44,411 nucleotides of DNA from Branchiostoma floridae. Its lineage: Eukaryota > Chordata > Leptocardii > Amphioxiformes > Branchiostomatidae. The notes below the pieces were generated by a model that saw nothing but the letters and a program-made list of their open reading frames with translations, did not search any database and was not told where the DNA came from. Below, in pieces: positions 20,522 to 32,967 of the stretch. Each line of letters opens with the position of its first letter. The first letter of the stretch is position 1. Location of the stretch: the NCBI RefSeq assembly GCF_000003815.2, contig NC_049985.1, forward strand, positions 19,516,521 through 19,560,931. The letters run 5' to 3'. The translations under genes and the position numbers were made by a program.

Positions 20522-21537
20522 TCTTGCTTGAGAAGCCGTACGCGTGTGGGGAGTGTGGGTACATCTAGCTAAACCGGACCTGGACCTCAGTTTCCTGTTC
20601 CGGTACCCACTCCTAGTATTTGACCTATGTCTATCAAACAGAGTACAATACTACCCTTTTCCGCTAGGTGGCCACGTGAATTACACAAGGCTGAATACCT
20701 GGAGAGTCTTCCTCTAGACGGCATAAGAAGTAAAGATGAATCTGAACGTGTACATATTAATCTTTACGTCAGAAATGCAACACCGTATTCTTCTAAGAAG
20801 GAGCATTTGATATTTGTTGACCAATGAAAAGGCGAATAGAAGTGACGTCATCAGAGCGGTGACGTCAGCAGTGATATTTATAGTGACATGCCCGGGTGAT
20901 AGACACCGCTGTCGTGATAGGTCCTCGCTGTGTAAATAAATTACATGTTCTGGGAAAGATCCATTTGCCGGATGCTAATGAGGTCAATGACCTAGAGGTC
21001 AGATCAGACGGAGCCCGGTACTAATAATTTTCACTGAAAATATTAATTCTAAAACATTGAAATAAATATATATCTCATAAAATCATTATGCCTTATACAA
21101 TGCGCTCTTATCATTTTAACGCTCGCACACTCATTGGTTAATTTATGCATTGAGGTAACGGTAACATATCATACTTTGTATGACCGCAGAATACCAATAG
21201 AAAAACCGGCCAACAATGTCAGATTGAATATTTTGATCGTACATTTTTGCCCGACTCGACTAAGCCATTGGTGAAAATAAAGACATGTTTTATCAACATG
21301 ATTTTATATTCAATTAAGGCCTCAATGATATGGTGTTATACCACAGGCTATACGATTACATACCATATATTAACTGCTTGGCCAATTAAAACATTTGGGG
21401 AGTCAATTGCACGGTTAAAAAGGAGGCAATGCGTCTTCTCCATTCGTGTTATGCGGACACTATTGTTTAATTGCATGTTTACAAACACACACATTCATAA
21501 TGAAACTTTTTTGTTTTGTTTTCCTCGTATGACTGAC
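20522..21537. other. Non-genic DNA
   Basis: No supported gene. Paired TGACGTCA-like sites near 20843 and 20862 are noted without further support. Confidence 0.4.
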
Positions 21538-21790
21538 ACTAGTAGTAGTGGTAGTAGTTAAGTAGTAGTAGGAGGTGAAGCAGCAGTAGTAGAAGTAGTA
21601 GTAGTAGTAGTACAGTATAGTAAGTAGTAGCAGTAGTGGTAGTAGTGATAGTACAAATGTAGTACAGTATGATAGTAGTGGCTGCAGTAGTAGCAATAGA
21701 AGTAGTAGTAGGAGTAGAAGTAGTATTTATAGCAGGAGAAGGAGTAGGTTTTGTAGTTGTAGTACAGTATATAGTATATAGTATATAGCA
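21538..21790. repeat. (AGT)n imperfect microsatellite
   Basis: About 250 bp dominated by AGT/GTA triplets with interruptions (gcagcagtagtag, ggagtagaag). The long Tyr/Ser-rich ORFs on both strands are artefacts of this tract. Confidence 0.95.
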
Positions 21791-22489
21791 GCAGAGTATA
21801 GAAAATGTAGTACTTAATACCTCTTGACATTTTTGATAGTGACTCTAAAATGTATACCAACCAGTGCCAGCGCACTAGTTTTGCATTAGAAACATCCGAG
21901 CTTCCATTCCATGAAGACAAAAAGAGAACAAACGTCACAAATAATCAGAAACGCCAGGGAGATTTCCCAGGCTTCGTGGAATACTTTGATTGACAGCGGA
22001 ACGTCAGATGTAAATAGTCCGTCCGACACCCCGGTATTGATGACGTCAACACGATTCGCTGTGAGTCCGTTGTTGGGACGGCTGTTATGGGTATGTTATG
22101 GGAAATGTCGGTGGATGATACACGAGTAACGGTTTCCAAGTATCCATGTCATTGTACAAGAGAACCGTGACACACCAGTCCTGTACGCACAAGGTATAAG
22201 CGGACTCCTATAGAGCAGATAGTCTTATTGTCCCACAAAATATTAAATACATTTCACAGTAGATCGGACTACGGTTATGATAGAGATATTCTATTTGGTT
22301 GTGTAGAAAGTAAACCCCATCACATAAAGGTGTATTCACATTGCTGCAAACCGATGGTAGGGCTATTGATGCAGATACATTACACATAAGCGTGTACATC
22401 ATGTCCGTTTGAGGTCTGAAACTTTTTTTCATACTCAGTCCGGTACGCACAGTACGCATCTCATATGCATCTCGATCGTTTTATGTCAG
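21791..22489. other. Non-genic DNA
   Basis: Short ORFs only; nothing recognised. Confidence 0.4.
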
Positions 22490-22749
22490 TTTTCAGTAAT
22501 GCAAGCATACGCACAGTATGGGGCTGGGGGCAAATCATATTTCTCAACCAGCTAACTACTCTGGCATGTTATCTGTTTACTACTGTAATATTTTTCCAGG
22601 CTACGATATCCATACGGACCTCATACGGACTTGAATATATACGCACCTATGTACAAACTGAGCTCATTCTTGGGATCATCTTGTCTTTGTTATACGAAAT
22701 TTAGCTGTCTCTTACGATGAAGGCTTAGATCCTTGATTGGTTCTGTGAT

Positions 22750-22974
22750 GCCTCTGTCACATTATCCACGATCTTCGGGCGTATCGATGGAAGGTCGGCC
22801 ATATTTAAGGTCGATAGAGGGTTGCGCGTATTTTACACCTGAAAACCGTCCATGTCAAATGTAGGCCATGTACCTTGTACAAAATGTTGTGCAATAAAAT
22901 TATTATTATAAGTGAGGCTCGGGCGATTGCCGCAGAATCGTCGTCCGATCGATTTTCGCATATGTGACAGGGGC
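22750..22974. mobile_element. CCCCTGTCACAT MITE, copy 3 (inverted)
   Basis: Ends CCTCTGTCACAT and ATGTGACAGGGG; the interior is reverse-complementary to the copies at 6.7 and 16.9 kb. Confidence 0.8.
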
Positions 22975-23424
22975 ATAATAGCCTGCTTGAAAACCCTACA
23001 GCATCTAAATCGTACGATGGGATTGGACGAATGTGACACCAAATCCCCTGACACGGGGACACGGCATACAAAGACATTTAGGTCAACTGGGTCAGGGGAA
23101 CTATGGTGAGAACTTTTCTCATGTGGTCAAGCATGGCATGGTCAATTTGCACAGTGTGATGTCATAGCAAAACACGCCCCAATGCTCTTCACCTAAAAAG
23201 GCGTTGAAAGTGCAATCTGCATCTCATCCCTAGCCGGTTCTACGTATACAGTCATAACAAACGCTGTCACTAGGTTGAACGATCAGCTGCTGAAAGAGTA
23301 TGGTGTGAACATACCATAATCTTTTTGAGGGCCGTAGGGTTGTTATCCATTGTATCTACGGCGATAGAAAAGCAGTACGGTTGGAAACCTCTTTTCCTGA
23401 CCGAAAATTGATGCATCCATGTAA

Positions 23425-23735
23425 AGGTGGTGGTACACGTGCGTATATATTTAAGTCCGTATGAGGCGTGCATGGGAGTATTTACCTCCACCAGGCCCCA
23501 CAGGTCGTTGGAAAAATAATAGAAATTGGACAAACGTAAACAGGTAACATGTCAGACGAGTTAGCTGGGTCGCTAACCATACTTCTCGGTCAGCTAACTC
23601 ATCTGGCATGTTATGTATCTATACAGTGTCCAATTTGTACTATTTTTCCGGCGACCTGTGGAGCCTGGTAGAGACTAAATGTGTCACATGCACCTCAAAC
23701 GGACTTGAATATATACGCATGTGTGACCCCACCTT
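23425..23735. mobile_element. Foldback MITE, copy 1
   Basis: A 311-bp inverted repeat: left 'cgtatatatttaagtccgta' then 'ccaccaggccccacaggtcg', right 'cgacctgtggagcctggt' then 'cggacttgaatatatacgca'. The centre is 'gagttagct'/'agctaactc'. About 90% like 24458-24765. A partial relative lies at ~22540-22650. Confidence 0.8.
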
Positions 23736-24457
23736 AACCAAATAAACATTAAACGGTGCAACTTGCTACATTATATGGTGATGTACCGATGACCCTATTT
23801 CCTGTTCCAGTACAATTTGCTTCGGGGATTCAGCTTAAAAACACCGCCCGGATTTCCCAGTAAACGGTCATTAGAGTTCAACAACCGCAACCATAGGAAA
23901 AAGCCAACAACCCAATTTTCCAAGCAGATATTGAAACGGAAGATTGTATCTACCACGTTTTACACAAAGCTGCAAAACGTGACCATCCAAAAGGAGTACG
24001 TGACGGTCGTAAAACTTCGTGATACATCAATCATTGTAATTGAAAAGTCGTAAAATAACCTAATAGACATTTAGGAGCAAATAACAAAGGTGTTTTAAAA
24101 CTTCGTTAGCACATGACCAATTCATTTTCTTAAATATCTTGCTTTTATCTTTTGGAGGTAATAAAATATGTAAAGTATGTTGTATGGAATATTGCTTTAA
24201 AGCAGCTATCATTGTTATATTTCTTCTTTTATGGGCACTTGTTTGAATATATAACCATCGTAGAAATATCAATTCCTGAGCCACGGCCTCAAGGAAAACA
24301 TTGTCTTGTCAAGACGAAGGAATTTGTCTTGGGAGTCCGGGAGAAGTCTGGTAAACACGCTGGTAAGACCGCGCCAAGCTCATGGCGAAACTATGTAAAA
24401 CACGTGGAGTAGTCTGTACTGGCGGTATGTACACGTGAGTCTAAAACACACAGGTTA

Positions 24458-24765
24458 AGGTGGGGGCACACCTGCGTATATATTTAAGTCCGTATGAGGC
24501 GCGCATGGAAGTATTTACCTCCACCAGGCTCCACAGGTCGTTGAAAAATGATAGAAATTGGATAAAGGTAAACAGGTAACATGTCAGACGAGTTAGCTGG
24601 GTCGCTAACCATACTTCTCGGTCAGCTAACTCACCTGGCATGTTATGTATCTATATTTGTCCAGTTTGTACTATTTTTCCCGCGACCTGTGGAGCCTGGT
24701 AGAGACTAAGAGCATTATACGCACCTCAAACGGACTTGAATATAAACGCATGTGTGACCCCACCT
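24458..24765. mobile_element. Foldback MITE, copy 2
   Basis: Same element and orientation as 23425-23735. Possible flanking AGGTT at 24453-24457 and 24766-24770. Confidence 0.8.
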
Positions 24766-24797
24766 AGGTTCACATAGTACAACACCGTATTTAGGAA

Positions 24798-25134
24798 CCA
24801 GGGCTCCAAATACTTATTTCTGCATACCTGCACTGGTACAGGTAACATTGAAAATTACCTGCAACAGACAAATTTTACCTGCAGTACTCTGAATTTAGGA
24901 AGTATGGATCATACTAAAATTGTTCAGGAACCATTTTTCTTTTTTTTTTTTGTTCTTCACGGGTGGCAACAGTCAATGCAGCTAGTAACAATCCATATAC
25001 AGCTACCTAAAAGTACATTTATGTATAAAACCCGGTAAATGGACCAGTGCAGGTTAGGTGTAGGTAGACACCAGAAATACCTGCACAGCTCCAATTCTAC
25101 TAACCTGCATATGCTGGTTGTATTACAAGCCCTG
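24798..25134. mobile_element. CCAGGGCT MITE with tacctgca-type interior
   Basis: Ends CCAGGGCTCCAAATAC and, inverted, CCAGGGCTTGTAATAC. The interior has repeated 'tacctgca' and its complement 'tgcaggta'. No coding capacity. Confidence 0.65.
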
Positions 25135-25745
25135 GATACACAAGCCGTCACATTTACAATACACGTGTGGAAAAGATCACCATATGTTTAGGGGAAATGC
25201 TGGTTGCTAAGAGAATTTCACATATAACAAAAAAATTGTCACTTCAGACTCGGAAAGGTGTTGCCTAAATGTCAAATACAGTCTATGAAATAAGGAAATT
25301 GGTTTTGTATGACCTTATACAGGTTATTTCTCTCTACGGTATACAATCTACACTCTACTACAAAATGGCATTCAACCTCTATCTAAATTACAATATCTAC
25401 ATTGTCTTTGTTCCAGAGGGGTGCAGGTCTATAATTATACGAAGGAAGTTTAGAATAGTATTAAGGCCAAATTTGAATACCAGCTGTCAAAAAAAGAAGC
25501 GTTATGCATTGTCTGAGGTTGACCACTTAAACTTTTACTTTCTGAATAGTGCAGACACATGAGTGTCAGACACGTGTTGTCACTATCTCCGGGCTTAGCG
25601 GAAAAACAAAGTCCTTCATTTAACACAAGGACGCCTTAAACTTTCGGCCGCCGGCAGCTGTATCTTAAGTAATAAGCAAACGTGAACAATCTACGTCAGT
25701 ACAAGGTACTTCTAAGGCCATGTTGATTTGACTATATCGATTATT
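25135..25745. other. Non-genic DNA
   Basis: One 97-residue ORF (25269-25562) without recognisable features; nothing else seen. Confidence 0.35.
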
Positions 25746-25894
25746 CTCCAAGCAGAGGTTAGGCTCTGGCTGTTTTTTGCGATTTTTTTTTCTTGAAGTC
25801 CGCCAGCCAAGGTTTTGATAATACAATATACAATAGAAAATGGAAAGCCCGATAAAAACTGAAAAGACAGCCGGAGCCTAACCTCTGCTTGGAG
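25746..25894. mobile_element. 149-bp MITE with ~32-bp terminal inverted repeats
   Basis: Left CTCCAAGCAGAGGTTAGGCT then ctggctgttttt; right is the inverse with one or two changes. Internal spacer ~85 bp, no ORF. Confidence 0.8.
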
Positions 25895-26215
25895 AGTATT
25901 ACATCGATGACATCCGGTCATTTCCCAAGACAAAAAAAGTTTTGAACGATACTGTAAGTCGCACAGATGCAAAATTAGCCGTACATTGAAAAAAAAAGTA
26001 TATTGGGAAAAAGCACATTTTAACGTCAAAGAATGTCACAGTGAATTTCAAGATCAAAGAGAAATGTGAAAGAATTAAGATGAAAAGTCTACTGTTCGGT
26101 ATACTATACCATATTAATATTCGGCGTGTTATGTAGTGAGAAAATATGGTAAATGCTGCTTTCTCTGCTTAGCATTTAGTATTAGAGAAACAGTACTAGT
26201 TTGGTAGTGAACACA

Positions 26216-26346
26216 CACCAAGCTAGGTGTGATGGGTCGTTCGGTGTAATATAACTAGCTGCTGCCGCGCCGCGTGCCTGGGAAACTGGTGTATTACGTC
26301 GAAGGGCGGATATACCGGCTATATAGATATAGATACAGATACAACT
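26216..26346. mobile_element. Dispersed element ending in (GATA/CAGATA)n, copy 1
   Basis: Contains 'ggtgtaatataactagctgc', 'ggtgtattacgtcgaagggc' and a short 'agatatagatacagataca' tail. The inverted, related copy is at 28806-28999. Confidence 0.6.
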
Positions 26347-26936
26347 ACTAGTGGACGAGCTCCCTGCTGTAGTGATTGTGCAAAGATGTGTGGCCCTGGG
26401 CTACAAAATCGGAGATGGGCGCAGCCTGATTCACTACGAGGTTCGGGAAGACATTTTAACTTTTGTTTCTACTTCTACAAGTCAAGTTAAGTCAAAGTTT
26501 ATTGCACAACATTTAAAAACAGTTACAATGTAAGGCAAACTAAGTATAGTGTATAAGACAACTAGCTATATAGTAGAAATAAACTAATAAGGTAACAATA
26601 CGTGTAGATTTAAGCGACAGGCTACAAACTGATAACATAAATCTATTACATACTACACTCAGGTTCTATGTTATACAAACGATATGGATAGGAGACACAG
26701 TGAGGATTTTCATATCTAGTACATGTATATATACATTCTTCTGACATTCAACTAAAGGTCTGTTTTCATAGTGGAGACACGCGTAACCTTGTCGATAGTT
26801 TTTTACCATGGATCAAGACCACGGGCACGGTGGACATTTACACGTGAGTGCAAGACACGTGTTTATGAGTAAAGCTAGCGGCACGTTTGTCTCCTAGCTA
26901 TGGTGATAAAATCCTCGTGACTCTGAGCACCCTTAA

Positions 26937-27480
26937 GGGGCATTCCACTCCAGAAGGGAGTCTTATTTTCCAATAGATAATATATCAATTAATACATGAT
27001 CAGCCGACCTTTGGTGGGATTCCGCTTGTGGGGAATTATGCAATGTGTGTTTGTAAGACAATATGATACTCACTAAACCCATGCAGACCCTACCCATGTA
27101 TTCCCTATACGTGAAGACATTTACTTCATCGTGAATATTTTCGACAAAAATGAGGGGCGCTTAGCAAAACCAAGAAGGCCAGTTGTTCACAAGATATCAA
27201 AGAACACAGAACATGACGTGTTTTTCTAAGCACCCCTGAAATAAGCTTTGTAACCAAACTTAAGTCAGGCGTTGGCAGGCACATTGTATTTAGCCATAGG
27301 CTGAGATTGATTGATTTAATTAGAGGGTACTTGTGGAGTTTTGTAGAAGACTGAATGCTTTTTGATGCGCGTGGGGCTAATGGGTACTTTATAGTATGAT
27401 GTTACGTAGCATACATTTGTCACTTCCTACAATTAATATCTATCGGAAAATAACAGTGTCGTCTCGAGTGGAATGCCTCT
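26937..27480. mobile_element. TTAA-flanked TIR element (544 bp)
   Basis: TTAA at 26933-26936 and 27481-27484. Ends GGGGCATTCCACTCCAGA and, inverted, AGAGGCATTCCACTCGAGA. TTAA target duplication is typical of piggyBac-type elements; no transposase is present. Confidence 0.6.
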
Positions 27481-27609
27481 TTAAACATGCACATATCCAG
27501 AGTTATAGCGACTTTGGTTCTTGTTTTTCCAAGTCTATAAAACGAATAACGGAGAATTTGCACGGCAATGTTATCCATTTGTCCATCAAAGCAGGACACT
27601 CTCTCTTAA

Positions 27610-27835
27610 AGTGGTATCTCACTGCACTTGGGGCACTGTTGCGGCACTGTGGGTTCAAAAATAAACGAATTTCAGAGATAAAGAACGAATTTTCTTACGT
27701 TTTGTATATTTTGTTGTCTTCTGAGTCATGCATTTGCGTATTAAGATGTATCTAATTTTATTCAAAAACAACAGTGTTGCAGTGAACGAACCCCGCAGTG
27801 CCGCACCGATGCCACAGGTGCAGTGACATACCACC
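27610..27835. mobile_element. TTAA-flanked MITE (226 bp)
   Basis: TTAA at 27606-27609 and 27836-27839. Terminal inverted repeats of about 45-50 bp (AGTGGTATCTCACTGCAC / GGTGGTATGTCACTGCAC, then ggcactg). AT-rich spacer with no ORF. piggyBac-like by target site. Confidence 0.75.
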
Positions 27836-27839
27836 TTAA

Positions 27840-28590
27840 AAGGCGAAACGTTGCAAAAAAAATTGCTTCCCTGTCCGTTTTTTTACCGGTACTTCCGTTG
27901 CCATTTATCCGATGATCACACACCAATTGTCCTTTCGTTGTGAGCCTTTCAGTGCAATATAAAAGTTATTTCTAATTATATAACTCACGTCGCTTTGCTG
28001 TTTACGAGGAGTGATCAATAAGCCCTCGGCCTCACCCAGAATTAATATGAACAACTCAGATTCCGAAGTATAACTTCATAGTATGATGTCTTTTCTCAAT
28101 ATCGTCTAAATTTCAAATAATTGCAGTCATTCCTTTCCAGGCATTCGTTTTTGCTAATTAGAAGGTAAGTGGCGAGAAAAACAAGGGTGAATTGTGATCA
28201 GACATGTGTGGGGCGAGTTCCCCATGCCGTAAATTCTTTGTGATTAACAAAAAAACATTGTCGAAATGTTTGACTGTCTGGGTGTTTTGCTTGTGCCTTT
28301 ATTTCAACTCGATAAATACTCCATCGGCCTTCAAGATAATGATTCTCTTCCTATTTTGAAGCAGAAAGAAGTGGGTGTCTGACTTCTAGCAGCGCAAGTT
28401 GACCCGCACACCTCAGGTCGCAGCTCAATTGTCCACATTTTTTGTCCTTCTCCCTTACCTAACGTTACTGGGTGTCGCCTGCAAAGTTATGATGACACTA
28501 ATTTGAATTTTGGTACACATTCATATAAGACTTTATAGTTGACATCTATTCTTAGAAATCTGAGCATTGCTTATTATTTCTGGGTGTGGC
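27840..28590. other. Non-genic DNA
   Basis: No gene or repeat recognised. Confidence 0.35.
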
Positions 28591-28745
28591 CGAGGACTCA
28601 TTGATCACCCCTCGTATTTACCGATCTCCAAGTCCTTCAACAGCAAGAGATTCTTTCCCCGGAAAGACAAACTACGGAACTCTCTCGATGACAATTTGTT
28701 TCCTCCTGTGTACAATCTTTTAATCTTCAAAGCCAAGGTGCGGCC
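28591..28745 (+). pseudogene. Possible LINE reverse-transcriptase C-terminal scrap
   Basis: Encodes SFNSKRFFPRKDKLRNSLDD followed by NLFPPVYNLLIFKAKV, similar to the 'FFPRTI..WNSLP' motif at the end of many LINE ORF2 proteins. No other part of the element is seen. Confidence 0.45.
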
Positions 28746-28805
28746 GTATACTCTATTCGATAGGCGCGTGCTCGAAGTATGGCTCTCCTCAAACACAGGG
28801 CCTCC

Positions 28806-28999
28806 ATTTCTGTATCTGCATCTGTATTTGTATCTTTATGTGTATCTATATATCGGGTATAACCGCCGTTCGGCGTAACACACCAGCTTCTGTATCTGTA
28901 TCTATATAGCCGGTATAACCGCCGTTCGGCGTAACACACCAGCTTCGCAGGCACACGGTGCCGCAGCAGCTGGTTATATTACACCGAACAACCCGTCAC
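28806..28999. mobile_element. Dispersed (CTGTAT)n element, copy 2, with internal 56-bp duplication
   Basis: Inverse relative of 26216-26346. The segment beginning gtataaccgccgttcggcgt occurs at 28857 and again at 28913, so one 56-bp part is tandemly duplicated. Confidence 0.6.
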
Positions 29000-29100
29000 A
29001 GATTTAACGTCCGATCCAGTGGACGTCCCCAACCAAAGTTATTTCCACCTGAGTGAAGTGAGGAAAGTTGTGTTAAGTGCGAAAACCACAGATAACTAAT
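29000..29100 (-). repeat. Possible SINE fragment
   Basis: Minus-strand 'cacttaacacaactttcctc' is close to the body of the SINE at 13.08 kb (cactttacacgactttcctc), followed by related sequence. Short and diverged. Confidence 0.35.
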
Positions 29101-30990
29101 GCCATAGAATGCCAAAATAAATCTAAAGTCAAAGAATAAGATGTGAAAGGACAGAAAGAAAAAAAAAATCTATTGTTGGTAGGGGGAGGTACCTTTACAG
29201 AAAATTCAGATCCAGAGGATCATTTCCAGGTCCGGACCTGAACCTGGACACTTGAGAACTGGCAATACTCAAAACAATGGTAATTGGTCAATTTTTCTAC
29301 AAAGGAATCTGTTTGGTGGATTATTGGACTCCCACTGGCATCTTAAAATCCCATCTCCATGTAATAAAGGCTAACGGTCTCTGTACCTTTGACTGTAGAA
29401 ACTTGGTACAATTAACTAGAAAATCTACTTGACTTCACTCTTGTTGTCTTCTTGGCCCCCAGTAAGACCCCAAATGCTTACCAACATAGTGTGTCCATTT
29501 TGCAATTGGTGAAACCTGTTCCTCCGATTTTTTTTCTGGTCTGCTTTTTTCGGATTGGTCCAAGAACTTGAAGAAAAAAAAATGTTTTTTACCCGTATGA
29601 TGTACTGGTCCCTACACCTAACTGTTGGTATACCATACTATGTGTGTCCTATTCTAAACATCCTGGCCACTTTGATTTCATACTGATGGCAACTTTTTTT
29701 TTGGCCAAACTTTTTTATTTATTCGCTCGCTCACATCAGTTTTGGAGTTCCTAGAGGATGTCATCCATATAATCAAATCAACGTGGCCTTATATACTTGA
29801 CTTTATTGTCAAAATAAATTATACTTATTACTTGCAGTTGTACAGCGACAATATTATGTTTAAAAAACAGAGAACATATGTTTATAAAACAGAGACCATA
29901 TGCGTTTAGTTCTATATTGTTCAATTGAATTTTATCAATAGAATACTCGATGGGTTTTATTTTCAGAACTGGAAATTAGAATAAAATTGACGACTAGTTC
30001 GATTGTCAATTATATCGAGGCTTCATCATTTTACATATTTGACGACACTTTCTCTTCTTTTGTTATATCTTAAGCATTTCGCAATGTTTTGAATGTATGC
30101 AGATAAGGTTGATTTTCAAAAGCTATCATGCAAACACGTTATGCTAGTATGGTCAGCCGGAAACAATGTGTCTGGGTGTATATCTAAAATCTTTGTTTTA
30201 TGCTAAAACATACAAACATTTTGTCACGCTGACAAACAAAAAAAGCACAGACTCGAATTAAACTGCAACCATTTAAGCTTTATTAGAGTACGCAAAGAAA
30301 CAAAGAACCATATCTTCAGAATCCTTAACATCGCCAGTCTCAATGACAGACAGCAGATATAGCAGTGTTGGTAACTGCTTTAGTTTTAAAAGACTTGGTA
30401 GTAACAATAGTTTTCATTGTTTATCTTCCGGTGATAAGGATAGATTTAATGTAATTCGACAGCAATATTCCGCTTTTAGTTGTTTCCTTAACATGATCGT
30501 TACCGTTACCACAGTGTGTTTTTTTCAACTCAGGTCATTACTAATCCTATAAGGGATAATGAGATAATGACTGATACGTCGTTTTGCCTTGTCGTCAGCA
30601 TACATTTTCTATCATAACATGATCTTACAAATCTGCTGACGTCATTGATGTACAGAAGAAAGTCACACATGTGACAAAGGAAAGCAATGCAGCTTTTTTT
30701 CAATATGAACAGTGTTCATACGAGTTTCAAGTGGTGTTCCATACAAATGTTAACTCTGAGACCAGAGTATATGCTTTCCTTTTCCCTTTAGATGGAACAG
30801 TTTTTACTTTGTGTTAGACTTTCAACTGGGGTCTAAACTTCACTTACCGTTCCCTATGGTAAATAGCAAAAAATATACTTTCGAAAATGGAACTCAATGA
30901 TATAGATACAGCACCTCTATGCGTAGATGGTGTTACTTGTATTTTGACTGCTGTGGTGGACTAACAGCCTGTTTTCTATGATAGACGTGG
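29101..30990. other. AT-rich non-genic DNA
   Basis: No supported gene. An AATAAA on the minus strand at ~30276 could be a spurious poly(A) signal. Otherwise only short ORFs. Confidence 0.4.
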
Positions 30991-30994
30991 TATC

Positions 30995-32335
30995 GGTCTC
31001 AAAATCAGGTGGCTGTATCAACATCATTGGCAACGAATAAAATACCTAGTGGCACAGCGTCTACTTCTATGACAGAATCACAATTTCTTAAGACTTAATA
31101 ATGTCTTCAAAACATTAAGGAAAACTCACAATCTGAATGTTGATTACTTATCACCAAGTAAAGTTGGTATGATATCTGTTATCAAAAGGACATTGTGTGC
31201 CTTTATCTAAATAAATGGTAATGAAAGTAATAACATAAGCAAAATCATATGGCACAGCGTCTACTTCTATGACAAAGTCACAATTCTTTAAGACTTGCTG
31301 TCTTTCATAATTCAATGAAATCTCAATCTGAATGTTTCTCTATTTTCACCAAGTACACTCGGTATGACCAATATCATCAGAAGGACATTGTGTGCCTTTA
31401 TCCAAATGAATTGCAAAAAAAATCATTGAAATATGCAATATCTATTGGCACAGCGTCTACTTCTATGCCAAAGTCACCCTTTCTTTTGACTTGTTGTCTG
31501 ACATTATTTCGTAAGAACTCAAAATCTGAATGTTTTTCAATTTTCACCAAGTACACTTGGTATGACTAGTGTCATCAGAAGGACATTGTGTGCCTGTATC
31601 TAGATAAATGGTAATAAAAAGCAATAGAATATGCAAAATCTATTGGCACAACGTCTACTTCTATGGCAAGGTCACCCTTCCTTTCGACTTGTCTGATATT
31701 ATTTCGTAAGAACTCTCAATCTGGATGTTTTTCAATTTTCACCAAGTGATATTGGTATAACTAATGTCATCAGAAGGACATTGTGTGCCTTTATCTAAAT
31801 AAATGGTAATAAAAAGCAATAAAATTCAAAATCTATTGGCACAACGTCTACTTCTATGCCAAAGTCACCCTTCCTTTCGACTTGTCTGATATTATTTCGT
31901 AAGAACTCTCAATCTGGATGTTTTTCAATTTTCACCAAGTGATATTGGTATAACTAATGCCATCAGAAGGACATTGTGTGCCTGTATCTAAATAAATGGT
32001 TATAAAAAGGAATAATGTAGAACCACATCGTCTACTTCTGTGACAGAAGCACAATTTCCTTCGAGACTTGTTGCATTCCTAATATTCAGGACAACTCACA
32101 ATCTGATAGTTTCTCACTTTTCACCGAGTGAACTCGGTACTATATCTGTCATCAAAAGGATATTGTGCACTTGTATCTGTTGGTACAGCGTCTTCCTCTA
32201 TTACAAGATCCACATTCACAGACTATCTTCCTAAAATCCTGTTCAAACTCTGGATGTTGACAACTTGTTATCTGTCTCTAGAGGGATATTGTGTGCCTGT
32301 ATCTAAAAGGGTAATGGCAAAAAGCAAATAAAAAT
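30995..32335. repeat. ~195-bp tandem array, about seven units
   Basis: The block 'cacagcgtctacttctatg' or close variants recurs at about 31053, 31253, 31449, 31648, 31840, 32023 and 32184 (spacing 200, 196, 199, 192, 183, 161). Each unit also has 'caatctgaatgtttctc', 'ttttcaccaagt' and 'aaggacattgtgtgcct'. The third to sixth units are most alike. It lies just downstream of the kringle gene 3' end. Confidence 0.9.
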
Positions 32336-32699
32336 GTAACAAACTCAACGTGACTGAAGTCAGGGGTTACATGTTGGAAAGTAGAATTTGTAAACGCCAG
32401 TAAACAATGCCATGATTAAGAAAAGATGAAAAAAACTGTGGTAAAGAGATCCAAAGGATGATGTACCTTGTAACCACATGACTTCAGTCTGATCAGCCTT
32501 TGTAGGAGGTCTTAATTACAAAGGCAGGAGAGTTACCTGAACACTCTCAAGGACCTCAAAAAGGACTTATAGAAACACACCGTAGAATGAAATGTCTATT
32601 CCGTGTTGATACGGTAGTCATTGAAAGGTTTCAACATGATCCAACGCAAAGAGGGCAATTTTAAGATTTTCTTTTCCTTTTTGCGTGCTTGTGTTGTAT

Positions 32700-32967
32700 C
32701 AAGCCAGAACCTTTCAGTATATTTATTTTTTTCCACGCAAGAATGAATAAAGGGAAGAAAGACATAGGATGAGAAAGAAAGAGAGAGAAACGGGTACCGA
32801 AAACAGGCCCATCAGTAAATAAAGTGGTTGACACAATAGCTGCAGTGGTTTGCAGTGTTGTAGCATTTGTTTTAAGAGCAGTAGGATAACACCAACAGGG
32901 TTGCATAAAGAAGGTTTTCTGTTTGCACTGACAGGTAGCCCGCACCACTCCGCAAATCCAGATTATT
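32700..32967 (-). other. Candidate 3' UTR exon of copy B
   Basis: A strong acceptor (pyrimidine tract then TTACAG|) ends at 32968, downstream of the kringle 3 donor at 33651. Joined in phase 1, the exon would give an immediate TAA, so it adds essentially no protein even if the kringle 3 stop were absent. AATAAA follows at 32727-32722. An open frame runs through it, but it has no recognisable domain. The exact 3' end is a guess. Confidence 0.4.
32722..32727 (-). terminator. Poly(A) signal AATAAA
   Basis: AATAAA on the minus strand, about 240 nt after the candidate 3' UTR acceptor. Good position for ending the kringle transcript, but the hexamer is common by chance. Confidence 0.4.

Noticed and set aside
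21460-21938. Tyr/Ser/Leu-rich ORFs on the minus strand
   Set aside because: Translations of the (AGT)n microsatellite.
26351-26533. Plus-strand ORF beginning MDELPAVVIVQ
   Set aside because: Looks mildly exon-like but has no partner exon or motif, and runs directly out of a dispersed GATA-type element.
27396-27755. 119-residue plus-strand ORF
   Set aside because: It overlaps the right end of one TTAA element and most of a second one, so it is repeat sequence.
30995-32335. CRISPR-like array
   Set aside because: Units are ~195 bp and diverged along their whole length, with no short identical repeats and unique spacers; the genome is eukaryotic.
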